From positions 1 through 17,883 of the forward strand of contig DAOWOF010000018.1 of the NCBI GenBank assembly GCA_030642205.1: a stretch of 17,883 nucleotides of DNA. Direction: 5' to 3'. Source of the DNA: Desulfobacteraceae bacterium (GTDB taxonomy: Bacteria > Desulfobacterota > DSM-4660 > Desulfatiglandales > Desulfatiglandaceae). Every line of letters begins with the position of its first letter. Position 1 is the first letter of the stretch. The translations under genes were made by a program, and so were the position numbers. Shown in pieces: positions 1 through 7,184 of this stretch. The notes below the pieces were generated by a model. That model worked only from the letters and a program-made list of their open reading frames with translations. It made no database searches and was not told the origin of the DNA.

Positions 1-221
1 ATCAGGCTTTCTCAGGGAAGGTCCTTCAGAATGTTGGCGCCTTTGAGGGTAATATTCGTATATTCATATTAGAAAGAACTAATGTTGATATATCTAACTA
101 ACAGATATCCCTTTTTCATGTCAAGCCTTTTTTTGAGCAAAATAAAAATTTTGAAAATTTTATAAACCACTAAAAATATCAACAATTCAAGATTTTCCCG
201 GATGGACATTTAAGAATTTGT

Positions 222-251
222 TTGATATTGAAAAAGGCAAACAGATTTAAT
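222..251 (+). promoter_or_regulatory. Candidate sigma-70 promoter for the acyl-CoA synthetase operon
   Basis: TTGATA (222-227) and TTTAAT (246-251) each match the sigma-70 consensus at five of six positions and are 18 nt apart. If used, transcription would start near 258 and give a leader of about 260 nt that includes the 454-488 stem-loop. A 6-bp inverted repeat, TGTTTG/CAAACA, overlaps the promoter. In an AT-rich region such matches arise by chance, so confidence is low. Confidence 0.3.
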
Positions 252-453
252 CTCAATTCTGGTCCTAATTCTACATTTTTTAAACAAATTCTAATAAAAG
301 ATTTATGACTACTGCTCTATTATGGGCGCCAATATCAAATAAGACCTTTGCAAAAACATTTCCTTGAACCTGAACGGAATGATTTTTTTCAAAGGCCTCA
401 AATTTATTGGAAAAAAGATTGATATTATTTCGCAAAAAGTTCAGTAGCCCCCG

Positions 454-488
454 CCGGGTCAAAAGGCGTTCTGCGCCTTTTGACCCGG
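454..488. repeat. Perfect 15-bp inverted repeat (stem-loop) upstream of the operon
   Basis: CCGGGTCAAAAGGCG (454-468) is followed by a 5-nt loop, TTCTG, and its exact reverse complement CGCCTTTTGACCCGG (474-488). It is much more GC-rich than its surroundings and ends 30 nt before the start codon at 519. No T-tract follows on either strand, so it is not a typical intrinsic terminator. It may be a dispersed REP/MITE-like element or a 5' leader hairpin that protects or regulates the mRNA. Confidence 0.75.
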
Positions 489-504
489 TTATCAAGATTA
501 ATTA

Positions 505-512
505 AGAGAGGA
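505..512 (+). promoter_or_regulatory. Ribosome binding site fixing the start at 519
   Basis: AGAGAGGA lies 6 nt upstream of ATG 519. The open frame extends further upstream to a TTG at 480, but that codon lies inside the stem-loop and lacks a Shine-Dalgarno sequence. The protein beginning at 519 also aligns from its first residue with the downstream paralog (MKAEDHFL versus MKASDHFL), which settles the start. Confidence 0.85.
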
Positions 513-518
513 AAAAAT

Positions 519-1949
519 ATGAAAGCTGAAGATCACTTTTTAGACCTGTTTTTTAATCCTCAATCAATTGCGATTATTGGTGCAACTGATGATGTTGACA
601 AGATAAATTATCCGTTGATGAAGAATTTGGTCAAACTTGGTTTCAAAGGAAGAATCTATCCGATCAGTAAAAAAAATCCTGAGATTATGGGATATAAGTC
701 ATATCCTGGCTTAAGCGCTGTTCCTGATAAGATTGATCTTGTCATAACAGCTATTCCAGCAACAAAAACAATAAAAATTGCCAAAGAATGTAATGATCTG
801 GGAATTAAACGTTTAGTCATCATTTCAGGCGGCTTTTCAGAGGGGGGGGATGATGGGCAAAAACTCCATGAGCAATTACAGTCATTTATCAAGGGAAAAG
901 GCATTCATTCCTTAGGCCCTAATACTTTAAGCCCCATAAATACTAAAAATAATTTTACAATCAGTTATCATTTGTCAAATTTTTTTAAAAAAGGAGGTTT
1001 AAGCTTTGCCTTCCAATCCGGTTTTTATGAACCAAAGATAGCCTCTTTAATGAGTACAATCGGTCTTAACAAGGTTCTGGATATGGGGAACAAGATGGAT
1101 ATTAATGAGGTAGACGCCCTGGAATATTTCTTACGGGACCCTGACACCAAAAGAATCGCCATGCATATAGAAAGCCTCAGGGGAGATGCCCGAAGATTTT
1201 TGGAGCTGCTTAGGGAGGTTTCCATTAAAAAGCCAACGATTATTCTCAAAAGCGGGCGTACTTCCAGTGGCTCAAAAGCAGCCTCATCCCATACAGGATC
1301 AATTGCCAGAGAGAATGATCTTATATTTGACGGCATGATCAAACAAACTGCAGCTATCAGGGCCCAAAATATTGAAGAATTCTTTGACCTTGCCAAGGCC
1401 TTTGAATACTTGCCATTACCAGAAGGAAACCGCTTGTCCATTATTCCTTTTTCAGGTGGCGAAGGGGTAATGTCAACTGATGCTTGTGAGATGAATGGTC
1501 TTAAAATGGCCTCTTTAAGTAATAAGGCCTATAAGCGTCTTCATCGTATTTTTCCGCCTTGGGATATACCCTTGAATCCTTTTGATCTTGGAGTTTGCGC
1601 TCAATTTTTCTCTGATCTTGAAAGCTTCTTTGATTGTTTATGTGCCATCCCTGAAGATGAAGGAGCAGATTTTGCGATAATGCAAATGCCTCCGCCAGTA
1701 GTATTGAGATTAAACAGTTCAGGACAGGAATCAATAGTTGATGAATATTCAAGATTGATTTTAAAAATGAAAAAAGCTGGAAAGCCGTTCGCTCTCTGGT
1801 CTTCATCAATGGATATACCCGAAATGGACATGATTGGTAATATTGAAGCTAATGGTGTGCCTGTCTTTCCTTCAGCTGTAAGGGCAGTAAAGGCCTTTGC
1901 AGCGCTTTATCAGTTTAACGTAAAGAGAAATGAAAAGGAGTTAAGATGA
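519..1949 (+). CDS. ADP-forming acyl-CoA synthetase alpha-type subunit, copy 1
   Basis: The 476-residue protein has the architecture of the alpha subunit of NDP-forming acyl-CoA synthetases. It begins with an N-terminal CoA-binding Rossmann domain (about 12-140, with SIAIIGAT at 17-23), followed by succinyl-CoA-ligase-like flavodoxin domains (about 155-300 and 305-465). The segment KSGRTSSGSKAASSHTG (244-260) contains His258, the position of the phosphorylated catalytic histidine in this family. Such enzymes interconvert acyl-CoA + ADP + Pi with the free acid + CoA + ATP, but need an ATP-grasp (beta) domain for nucleotide chemistry; none is in this protein or in the window. Several usually conserved family motifs are altered: LGPNTLSP where I expect GPNCLG, QSGFYEPK where QSGALG is usual, and SGGEGV where AGGPGV is usual. 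Codons 108-111 include a run of eight G. The stop overlaps the next start. Substrate cannot be told. Confidence 0.8.
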   Translation: MKAEDHFLDLFFNPQSIAIIGATDDVDKINYPLMKNLVKLGFKGRIYPISKKNPEIMGYKSYPGLSAVPDKIDLVITAIPATKTIKIAKECNDLGIKRLVIISGGFSEGGDDGQKLHEQLQSFIKGKGIHSLGPNTLSPINTKNNFTISYHLSNFFKKGGLSFAFQSGFYEPKIASLMSTIGLNKVLDMGNKMDINEVDALEYFLRDPDTKRIAMHIESLRGDARRFLELLREVSIKKPTIILKSGRTSSGSKAASSHTGSIARENDLIFDGMIKQTAAIRAQNIEEFFDLAKAFEYLPLPEGNRLSIIPFSGGEGVMSTDACEMNGLKMASLSNKAYKRLHRIFPPWDIPLNPFDLGVCAQFFSDLESFFDCLCAIPEDEGADFAIMQMPPPVVLRLNSSGQESIVDEYSRLILKMKKAGKPFALWSSSMDIPEMDMIGNIEANGVPVFPSAVRAVKAFAALYQFNVKRNEKELR

Positions 1950-3367
1950 AAGCCTCGGATCATTTTCTAAACCGATTTTTCTATCCTGAATCTATTGCAA
2001 TTGTAGGTGCCACTAATAATCCTGCCAATCTAAATACTCCTTTAATGAAGAACCTGGTAAGGCTGGGTTTTGGGGGTAAAGTTTATCCAATTAATCCAAA
2101 AGAAAATGAGATTATGGGACTTAAGGCATTTCCCAATTTACAGTCTGTCCCAAATCAGGTTGATCTGGTTGTCACTGCTGTCCCAGCTACCAGAACACAG
2201 GAGATAATTAAAGGGTGTGATGAAATTGGGGTTCGGAATATAGTTATCATATCAGGTGGATTTTCAGAAGGAGGAAGTGATGGGCAAAAGCTTCATCAAG
2301 ACCTGCAATCATTTCTTAAAGAAAAAGGCATCCGGGCATTAGGACCCAATACCCTTAGCCCTATCAATACTTCTGAAAATCTCGCGATTAGTTACCATGC
2401 CTTAAAAAATCTAAGAAAGGGGAACCTCTCTTTAGCCTTTCAATCCGGCTTTTATGAGCCAAAATTATCATGGATTTTTTCCCATTTAGGTATCAATAAA
2501 ATCCTTGATATGGGCAATAAAATGAATATAAATGAGGTGGACGCTCTTGAGTATTTTGCACTGGACACCTCCACAGAAATCATTGCAATGCATATTGAAA
2601 GCCTGCATGGTAATGGCAGGGATTTTTTTAATATTCTTAAGCAAGTATCCATGGAAAAACCGACAATTATTCTCAAAAGCGGCCGGACTCAAAGTGGTTC
2701 GCGGGCAGCTTCATCCCATACTGGCTCACTTGCCGGGGAAAATAATCTGATTTTTGACAGCATGCTCAGGCAAACAGCTGCTATTCAAGCCCATAATATT
2801 GAGGAATTTTTTGATTTTGCCAAGGTATTTCAATATGCTGAATTACCAAAAGGAAATCGTATGGCCTTGATTCCCTATTCAGGAGGTGAGGGAGTTATGG
2901 CCACCGACGCCTGTGAAATAAATGGTTTTAAAATGGCGACTCTTAGTAAACAAGGAGAGGAGCAAGTAAGAAAAATTGCTCCACCCTGGGATGGAAGCTC
3001 TCTAAATCCATTTGATGCAGGATTTTGTTTTCAGTTCTTTTTTAGTGATCTCTCATCTTTTTTTAAAACTTTAGCTGTTATTCCGAAAGATGAAAACGTA
3101 GACTGTGCTGTAATGCAGTTGCCCCCGCCATGGTTATATAATTCTGTTACACCCATAACTGATGGATTGGGTGATGAATATATTGACATGATGGTAGCAA
3201 TGAATAATCCAGGAAAACCTTTTGCCTTATGGTGTACAACCATGGATGCCAGAGAAATGGAATTTGTGCAAAGGATAGAGGCCCGGAATATCCCTGTATT
3301 TCCTTCTTCTATTCGGGCTATTAAATCTTTGGCGGCTCTTTATCGTTATAGTATGCGGCATAAATGA
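1946..3367 (+). CDS. ADP-forming acyl-CoA synthetase alpha-type subunit, copy 2
   Basis: This 473-residue paralog of the preceding gene matches it at 38 of the first 60 residues and aligns with very few gaps, so the pair arose by tandem duplication. The domain order is the same: CoA-binding Rossmann fold near 17-140, then ligase-CoA domains. The catalytic histidine is again His258 in AASSHTGSLAG (254-264). It shares the unusual variants LGPNTLSP, QSGFYEPK and SGGEGV, which marks both as one divergent subfamily. It starts with the ATG of an ATGA overlap, preceded by AAGGAG, so the two are translationally coupled and probably made in similar amounts. No ATP-grasp beta subunit follows; the operon ends at a strong terminator. 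The products may form a hetero-oligomer or share a beta subunit encoded elsewhere (inference). Confidence 0.8.
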   Translation: MKASDHFLNRFFYPESIAIVGATNNPANLNTPLMKNLVRLGFGGKVYPINPKENEIMGLKAFPNLQSVPNQVDLVVTAVPATRTQEIIKGCDEIGVRNIVIISGGFSEGGSDGQKLHQDLQSFLKEKGIRALGPNTLSPINTSENLAISYHALKNLRKGNLSLAFQSGFYEPKLSWIFSHLGINKILDMGNKMNINEVDALEYFALDTSTEIIAMHIESLHGNGRDFFNILKQVSMEKPTIILKSGRTQSGSRAASSHTGSLAGENNLIFDSMLRQTAAIQAHNIEEFFDFAKVFQYAELPKGNRMALIPYSGGEGVMATDACEINGFKMATLSKQGEEQVRKIAPPWDGSSLNPFDAGFCFQFFFSDLSSFFKTLAVIPKDENVDCAVMQLPPPWLYNSVTPITDGLGDEYIDMMVAMNNPGKPFALWCTTMDAREMEFVQRIEARNIPVFPSSIRAIKSLAALYRYSMRHK

Positions 3368-3372
3368 TGTGC

Positions 3373-3420
3373 TTAAAAACAAGGGGCATATCTTTGAAAA
3401 GATTAGCCCCTTGTTTTTAA
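3373..3420. terminator. Bidirectional intrinsic terminator
   Basis: TTAAAAACAAGGGGC (3373-3387) and its exact complement GCCCCTTGTTTTTAA (3406-3420) form a 15-bp stem with an 18-nt loop. A GC-rich core is flanked by A and T runs, giving a T-tract on both strands. It lies between the convergent ends of the acyl-CoA synthetase operon (stop 3367) and the metK-ahcY transcript (stop 3446), and can end both. Confidence 0.9.
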
Positions 3421-3445
3421 ACTTTATTAAGGAATCAATTTTGTA

Positions 3446-4771
3446 TCAGGTTCCCATTTCCCAGGAAGATAGATATTTTTCCTGTTCTGGCGTAAGGGTA
3501 TCAATTTCAACTCCCATGGATTGCAGTTTAAGGCGGGCAATTTCCTGATCAATCTCAAGCGGCATTGGATAAACCTTGTTCTTCATATCCTTATATGTCT
3601 TTGCCATATATTCCGCTCCCAGGGCCTGGTTGGCAAAACTCATGTCCATAACACTGGAAGGATGGCCTTCTGCTGCTGCCAGATTAACTAATCGTCCTTC
3701 ACCCAACACATAAACCCTGCGACCATCGGAGAGGACAAATTCTTCAACAAATTCTCTCATCTGTCTTCGGCTGACAGCTTCTTCAACCAAACCTTTCAAG
3801 TCTAATTCCACATCAAAATGTCCTGAATTGGAAATAATCGCTCCATCTTTCATTGTCTTGAAGTGTTCTCTTCGGATGACATTCATATCACCTGTCAAGG
3901 TACAGAAAAAATTCCCAAGAGTTGCTGCCTGTGCAATTGGCATTACCTGATAACCATCCATTACAGCTTCCAGTGCCCTTAATGGATCTACCTCACATAC
4001 TATAACATGGGCTCCATGACCTTTGGCTCTAAAGGCTACTCCCCTGCCACACCAGCCATAACCGCTAACTACAAATGTGCTGCCTGCAATCAGACGGTTT
4101 GTAGCCCTGATGATCCCGTCAAGAGTACTTTGGCCGGTTCCGTAACGATTATCAAAAAAATGTTTGGTATTGGCATCATTCACTGAAAGCACAGGAAACT
4201 GTAATATCCCGTCTTTTTCCATGCTTCTGAGTCGAATTACTCCGGTTGTGGTCTCCTCGGTTCCTCCGATAACATTTTTCAGAAATAGAACACGTTCTTC
4301 CTTTGATAGATTTTTTCCCCACTTTCTTACGCTTTGCTCAAGTTCATCCCATTTTTCAAGGGCCAAAAAATGGATGGAGCTCACAAGATCGGCTCCATCA
4401 TCCATTGTAATATGTGGTGCATGTTTAAGGGCAGCCAGGATATGATTATAATAGGTGGCATGATCCTCACCCTTGATAGAATAGACTGAGATCTGATCAT
4501 CAACTACCAGGGAAGCGGCCACATCATCCTGGGTGGACAAGGGATTGGATGCGCATAAAACAACATCTGCGCCTCCTGCCTTCAAGGTTTTCATCAAGCC
4601 TGCTGTTTCTGTGGTAACATGCAAACATGCGGAAAGCTTGATGCCTTTTAAGGGCTTTTCTTTTAAAAAACGATCATGGATATTGTTTAGAACCGGCATG
4701 CTCATGCCGGCCCACTCAATCCTTAAACGACCTTTTTCCGCCAGGGCAACATCCTTGATATCATAATCCAT
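3446..4771 (-). CDS. ahcY: Adenosylhomocysteinase, archaeal/Thermotoga-like form
   Basis: This NAD-dependent cytoplasmic enzyme hydrolyses S-adenosylhomocysteine to adenosine and homocysteine, removing the inhibitor left by methyltransferases. Visible motifs are HVTTETAGLM (51-60), DDGADLV (124-130), EETTTG (172-177), VNDANTKHFFDN with Lys203 and Asp207, the NAD loop GYGWCGRG (237-244), NSGHFD (315-320) and EGHPSSVMDMSFANQAL with His370. At 441 residues it lacks the C-terminal Lys/Tyr tail (ending YRY) that closes the NAD site of most bacterial and eukaryotic enzymes, ending instead in WEMGT. With GYGWCG this points to the archaeal/Thermotoga-like branch, some members of which are reported to prefer S-inosylhomocysteine, so substrate should be left open. 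AAAAGGAGA lies 9 nt before ATG. It follows metK by 94 nt and probably shares its transcript. Confidence 0.95.
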   Translation of the reverse strand: MDYDIKDVALAEKGRLRIEWAGMSMPVLNNIHDRFLKEKPLKGIKLSACLHVTTETAGLMKTLKAGGADVVLCASNPLSTQDDVAASLVVDDQISVYSIKGEDHATYYNHILAALKHAPHITMDDGADLVSSIHFLALEKWDELEQSVRKWGKNLSKEERVLFLKNVIGGTEETTTGVIRLRSMEKDGILQFPVLSVNDANTKHFFDNRYGTGQSTLDGIIRATNRLIAGSTFVVSGYGWCGRGVAFRAKGHGAHVIVCEVDPLRALEAVMDGYQVMPIAQAATLGNFFCTLTGDMNVIRREHFKTMKDGAIISNSGHFDVELDLKGLVEEAVSRRQMREFVEEFVLSDGRRVYVLGEGRLVNLAAAEGHPSSVMDMSFANQALGAEYMAKTYKDMKNKVYPMPLEIDQEIARLKLQSMGVEIDTLTPEQEKYLSSWEMGT

Positions 4772-4865
4772 TGTCCAAATTCTCCTTTTATTGATAGGTT
4801 TACAGTAAAAACAACATTAGCTTCATTTAATTAGAATCAAAACTTTAATAGATTTTAGTCATTTA

Positions 4866-6032
4866 CTATTTAACTGCTTTTTTAAGCGTCTCGGCCATAT
4901 CTGTCTTCTCCCATACAAATTCAGGGAGTTCTCTGCCAAAATGGCCATAATTACAGCTCTTACGATAGATTGGTCTCAGTAAATCAAGCCTTTCAATAAT
5001 GGCTGCCGGTCTAAGGTCAAATTCTTTTTCTACTATATGAGTCAATTCACAACTTGAAATAACACCAGTATCGTAGGTCCTGATCATAACCGAAACAGGT
5101 TCAGGGCGGCCAATCGTATAGGCAACCTGGATCTCGCATCTTTTTGCCAATCCGGACGCAACAATATTTTTTGCTATGTAACGGCACATATAAGAAGCGC
5201 TTCGATCTACCTTGGATGGATCTTTGCCTGAAAAAGCGCCTCCCCCATGATAACCAAATCCTCCATATGTATCCATAATGATCTTGCGTCCTGTCAGGCC
5301 GCAATCTCCCAAAGGACCGCCAATTACAAAACGTCCGGTGGTATTAATAAAAAACCGGGTATCATCATCAAGCATTTCATTTGGAATAACTTTTCTGATT
5401 ACATCCTCGATAATTGTCTGGCAGATGAACTTATGTTCTACATCCGGATCATGCTGCGCGGCAATTACTACGCTATGGATTCTCCTGGTTCCATTATCTG
5501 AATACTCTACTGTGACCTGTGATTTACCATCAGGTCTAAGCCATGGAAGTTTCCCTGATTTACGAACCTCAGCTAATTTACTAGTCAAACCATGCGCCAG
5601 ATAAATGGGCAAAGGCATTAAAGTTGAAGTTTCATTACAGGCGTAACCAAACATCAGGCCCTGGTCTCCAGCACCTTGCTCCATGAAGAGACCTGCCCCA
5701 TCATTTACACCAATTGCAATATCATCAGATTGTTTATCAATAGTAGATAGAACAGCACAGGTCTTCCAGTCAAAGCCCATGGTAGAATTATTGTATCCAA
5801 TATCCTTTATGGTCTCACGTACGACTTCGGGTATATTAACATAAGCGGAGGTAGAGATTTCTCCAGCAATCATTGCCATACCAGTAGTGACCAGGGTCTC
5901 ACAAGCCACACGCGCTCTTGGATCATTTTCCATCACTTTATCCAGAATATGATCTGAAATCTGATCAGCCACTTTATCAGGATGTCCTTCGGTAACAGAT
6001 TCGGAAGTAAACAGGAATTTTTTAGATTTCAT
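4866..6032 (-). CDS. metK: S-adenosylmethionine synthetase
   Basis: It makes SAM, tripolyphosphate and then Pi plus PPi from methionine and ATP in the cytoplasm. The 388-residue length is normal and all family signatures are present: SESVTEGHPDKVADQISD near the N-terminus (residues 10-27), GAGDQGLMFGYA in the middle, and GGGAFSGKDPSKVDRSA in the last third. The start is fixed by AAAAGGAGAT 4 nt upstream of ATG and by alignment of the N-terminus with the family. It is the first gene after a 300-nt gap holding a candidate promoter, an operator-like dyad and a leader stem. ahcY follows, so SAM synthesis and SAH removal are co-encoded. I saw no intact known SAM or SAH riboswitch in the leader. 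Confidence 0.97.
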   Translation of the reverse strand: MKSKKFLFTSESVTEGHPDKVADQISDHILDKVMENDPRARVACETLVTTGMAMIAGEISTSAYVNIPEVVRETIKDIGYNNSTMGFDWKTCAVLSTIDKQSDDIAIGVNDGAGLFMEQGAGDQGLMFGYACNETSTLMPLPIYLAHGLTSKLAEVRKSGKLPWLRPDGKSQVTVEYSDNGTRRIHSVVIAAQHDPDVEHKFICQTIIEDVIRKVIPNEMLDDDTRFFINTTGRFVIGGPLGDCGLTGRKIIMDTYGGFGYHGGGAFSGKDPSKVDRSASYMCRYIAKNIVASGLAKRCEIQVAYTIGRPEPVSVMIRTYDTGVISSCELTHIVEKEFDLRPAAIIERLDLLRPIYRKSCNYGHFGRELPEFVWEKTDMAETLKKAVK

Positions 6033-6050
6033 TTGGATCTCCTTTTATAT

Positions 6051-6095
6051 AGGGATTGTCATGTCTTGGAACTACATTTTTCCCTACCAATCCCT
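6051..6095 (-). promoter_or_regulatory. Leader stem directly ahead of the metK ribosome binding site
   Basis: AGGGATTG and CAATCCCT (+ strand 6051-6058 and 6088-6095) pair perfectly over 8 bp. Inside the loop ATGT/ACAT (6061-6064 and 6074-6077) can form a second small helix. The element ends 4 nt from the Shine-Dalgarno sequence, a position suited to controlling metK translation or mRNA stability. It matches no SAM riboswitch consensus that I can recall; function is unproven. Confidence 0.4.
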
Positions 6096-6122
6096 CTGCA
6101 ATTAACAGGCCGCTTAATTTTT

Positions 6123-6138
6123 GAATAACTGGTTATTC
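6123..6138. promoter_or_regulatory. Operator-like 7-bp dyad
   Basis: GAATAAC, two bases TG, then GTTATTC form a perfect 7-2-7 inverted repeat, about 85 nt upstream of the metK start. The short spacing fits a dimeric repressor site better than an RNA hairpin. I cannot name the regulator. Confidence 0.4.
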
Positions 6139-6213
6139 CCAGATAAATATTTATAATATCATAACATGTTCTATATAGATCACTTATTTTTAAAATGATT
6201 GTAACACCTTAGG

Positions 6214-6242
6214 CATATGAAAGGGTGCTAAAATTTTGTCAA
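6214..6242 (-). promoter_or_regulatory. Candidate metK promoter
   Basis: TTGACA (6242-6237) is a perfect -35 box. At a 17-nt spacing lies CATATG (6219-6214), which matches the -10 consensus at only three of six positions. It would give a leader of about 175 nt containing the dyad and stem described here. A better -10 was not found at an accepted spacing, so this is tentative. Confidence 0.3.
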
Positions 6243-6332
6243 ATAATATCTGAAGTCAGTATTTTTGAAAAAACAAAGTAATTCAAATGATTTTTCATAA
6301 GCCAGGGAATAGAGAGATGGAAGGGTTGCGGA

Positions 6333-7184
6333 CTAGACTTTTAACAAACAATTATCAATCAATCTTGTTTCGCCAACCTTAACCGCCAGGGCCAACAGAT
6401 TTTTATCACCCAAAATGTCAATTTTTTCAAGTGTTAGAGGATCACAAATTGTGATATAATTGATTTCTGTAAATGAATGCGCCTTGACCAATTCTTCCAA
6501 TGCATGCAAGAAAACAGAACCGTCCCTTTCTCCATTCCGAAATATTTGCCTGGCCAGGTCAAGACCTTTTTTCAGGCAAAGCGCTGATTGGCGCTCTCCA
6601 ATATTTAAATATTTATTTCTGGAGCTCATTGCAAGGCCATCTGCTTCCCGAACAGTTTCAGCGCCGATAATTCGGATATCCAGGTTCAAATCTATTACCA
6701 TTTGACGGATAACTGCCAATTGCTGGTAATCTTTTTTGCCAAAAATGGCTATATGGGGCTTGGTAGAATTAAATAACTTGGCAACTACAGTACAAACTCC
6801 GTCAAAGTGACCAACCCTTGATTTACCGCAGAGGTGCTGTGTAACTTCTGCAACCTGAACTTTGGTCTGGTATCTGTCCGGGTACATTTCATTAGTAGTT
6901 GGCATAAAAACAATATCCACTTTTGCCTGGGCTGCTTTTTTAAGATCACCTTCCTTATCTCTTGGGTATTGATCATAATCCTCATTAGGTCCAAACTGAG
7001 TTGGATTTACAAATATACTAATAATCACTTTGTCAGAGAGGCTTTTGGCAATTTTCATTAATTCCAGATGCCCTTCATGCAAAAAACCCATAGTTGGCAC
7101 AAAAGAAATAGTCTTGCCAGCCATCCGAAAGGAATCAGCTTCGCTCTGCATCTCACTAATAGATTCTATTATTTTTAAAATCAT
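6333..7184 (-). CDS. panC: Pantothenate synthetase
   Basis: It condenses pantoate and beta-alanine with ATP, via a pantoyl-adenylate, to make pantothenate for CoA. The 283-residue protein is of usual length and has the class I nucleotidyl-transferase signatures: PTMGFLHEGH (30-39) with the HIGH-like HEGH, FVNPTQFGPNEDYDQYPR (58-75), the ATP-binding GKKDYQQ (149-155) and the KMSKS-like SSRNKYL (187-193). Its ATG follows the rsmA stop with no gap (TAAATG), so translation is coupled to rsmA. The neighbours panB and panD are not in the window. It is the last gene of the lysC-to-panC block. Confidence 0.96.
   Translation of the reverse strand: MILKIIESISEMQSEADSFRMAGKTISFVPTMGFLHEGHLELMKIAKSLSDKVIISIFVNPTQFGPNEDYDQYPRDKEGDLKKAAQAKVDIVFMPTTNEMYPDRYQTKVQVAEVTQHLCGKSRVGHFDGVCTVVAKLFNSTKPHIAIFGKKDYQQLAVIRQMVIDLNLDIRIIGAETVREADGLAMSSRNKYLNIGERQSALCLKKGLDLARQIFRNGERDGSVFLHALEELVKAHSFTEINYITICDPLTLEKIDILGDKNLLALAVKVGETRLIDNCLLKV

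Larger units (their letters stand above)
1..518. other. Gene-poor upstream region
   Basis: No convincing protein gene or RNA gene is visible in this AT-rich stretch. It contains a candidate promoter (222-251), a perfect stem-loop (454-488) and the ribosome binding site of the following gene. A 71-codon frame on the - strand (495 to 280) starts with TTG inside the stem-loop and resembles no family I know, so I do not call it. Positions 119 to 12 on the - strand read as a short frame broken by one stop, which is also not called. Confidence 0.6.
6033..6332 (-). promoter_or_regulatory. metK upstream regulatory region
   Basis: This 300-nt gap between panC and metK holds no gene. Read on the - strand it has, in order, a weak A/T-only inverted repeat (near 6264-6297), a TTGACA box (6242-6237), a 16-bp dyad (6138-6123), an 8-bp long-range stem (6095/6051) and the metK ribosome binding site (6046-6037). 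There is no clear terminator for panC, so read-through into metK is possible. Confidence 0.5.

Noticed and set aside
12..119. Short - strand frame (start MKKGYLLVRYINISS, end TLKGANILKDLP) with one in-frame stop.
   Set aside because: It is too short and interrupted, and no homologue is recognisable; it may be chance in AT-rich DNA.
454..488. The 15-bp stem-loop as an intrinsic terminator of an upstream gene.
   Set aside because: There is no T-tract on either strand and no gene ends just before it within the window.
280..495. A 71-codon frame on the - strand.
   Set aside because: It begins with TTG inside the stem-loop, has no ribosome binding site, resembles no known family, and lies where the opposite strand carries the operon leader.
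4693..4710. CCGGCATG-CT-CATGCCGG, an 8-bp perfect dyad inside ahcY.
   Set aside because: It encodes the conserved stretch AGMSMPV of the enzyme and is well inside the gene, so chance from coding constraint is the simplest explanation.
6264..6297. TGAAAAA/TTTTTCA inverted repeat after panC as a terminator.
   Set aside because: The stem is A/T only with a 19-nt loop and would be unstable.
6033..6332. A SAM-I, SAM-II or SAH riboswitch before metK.
   Set aside because: I could not find the conserved core sequences of these classes; only simple stems are visible.
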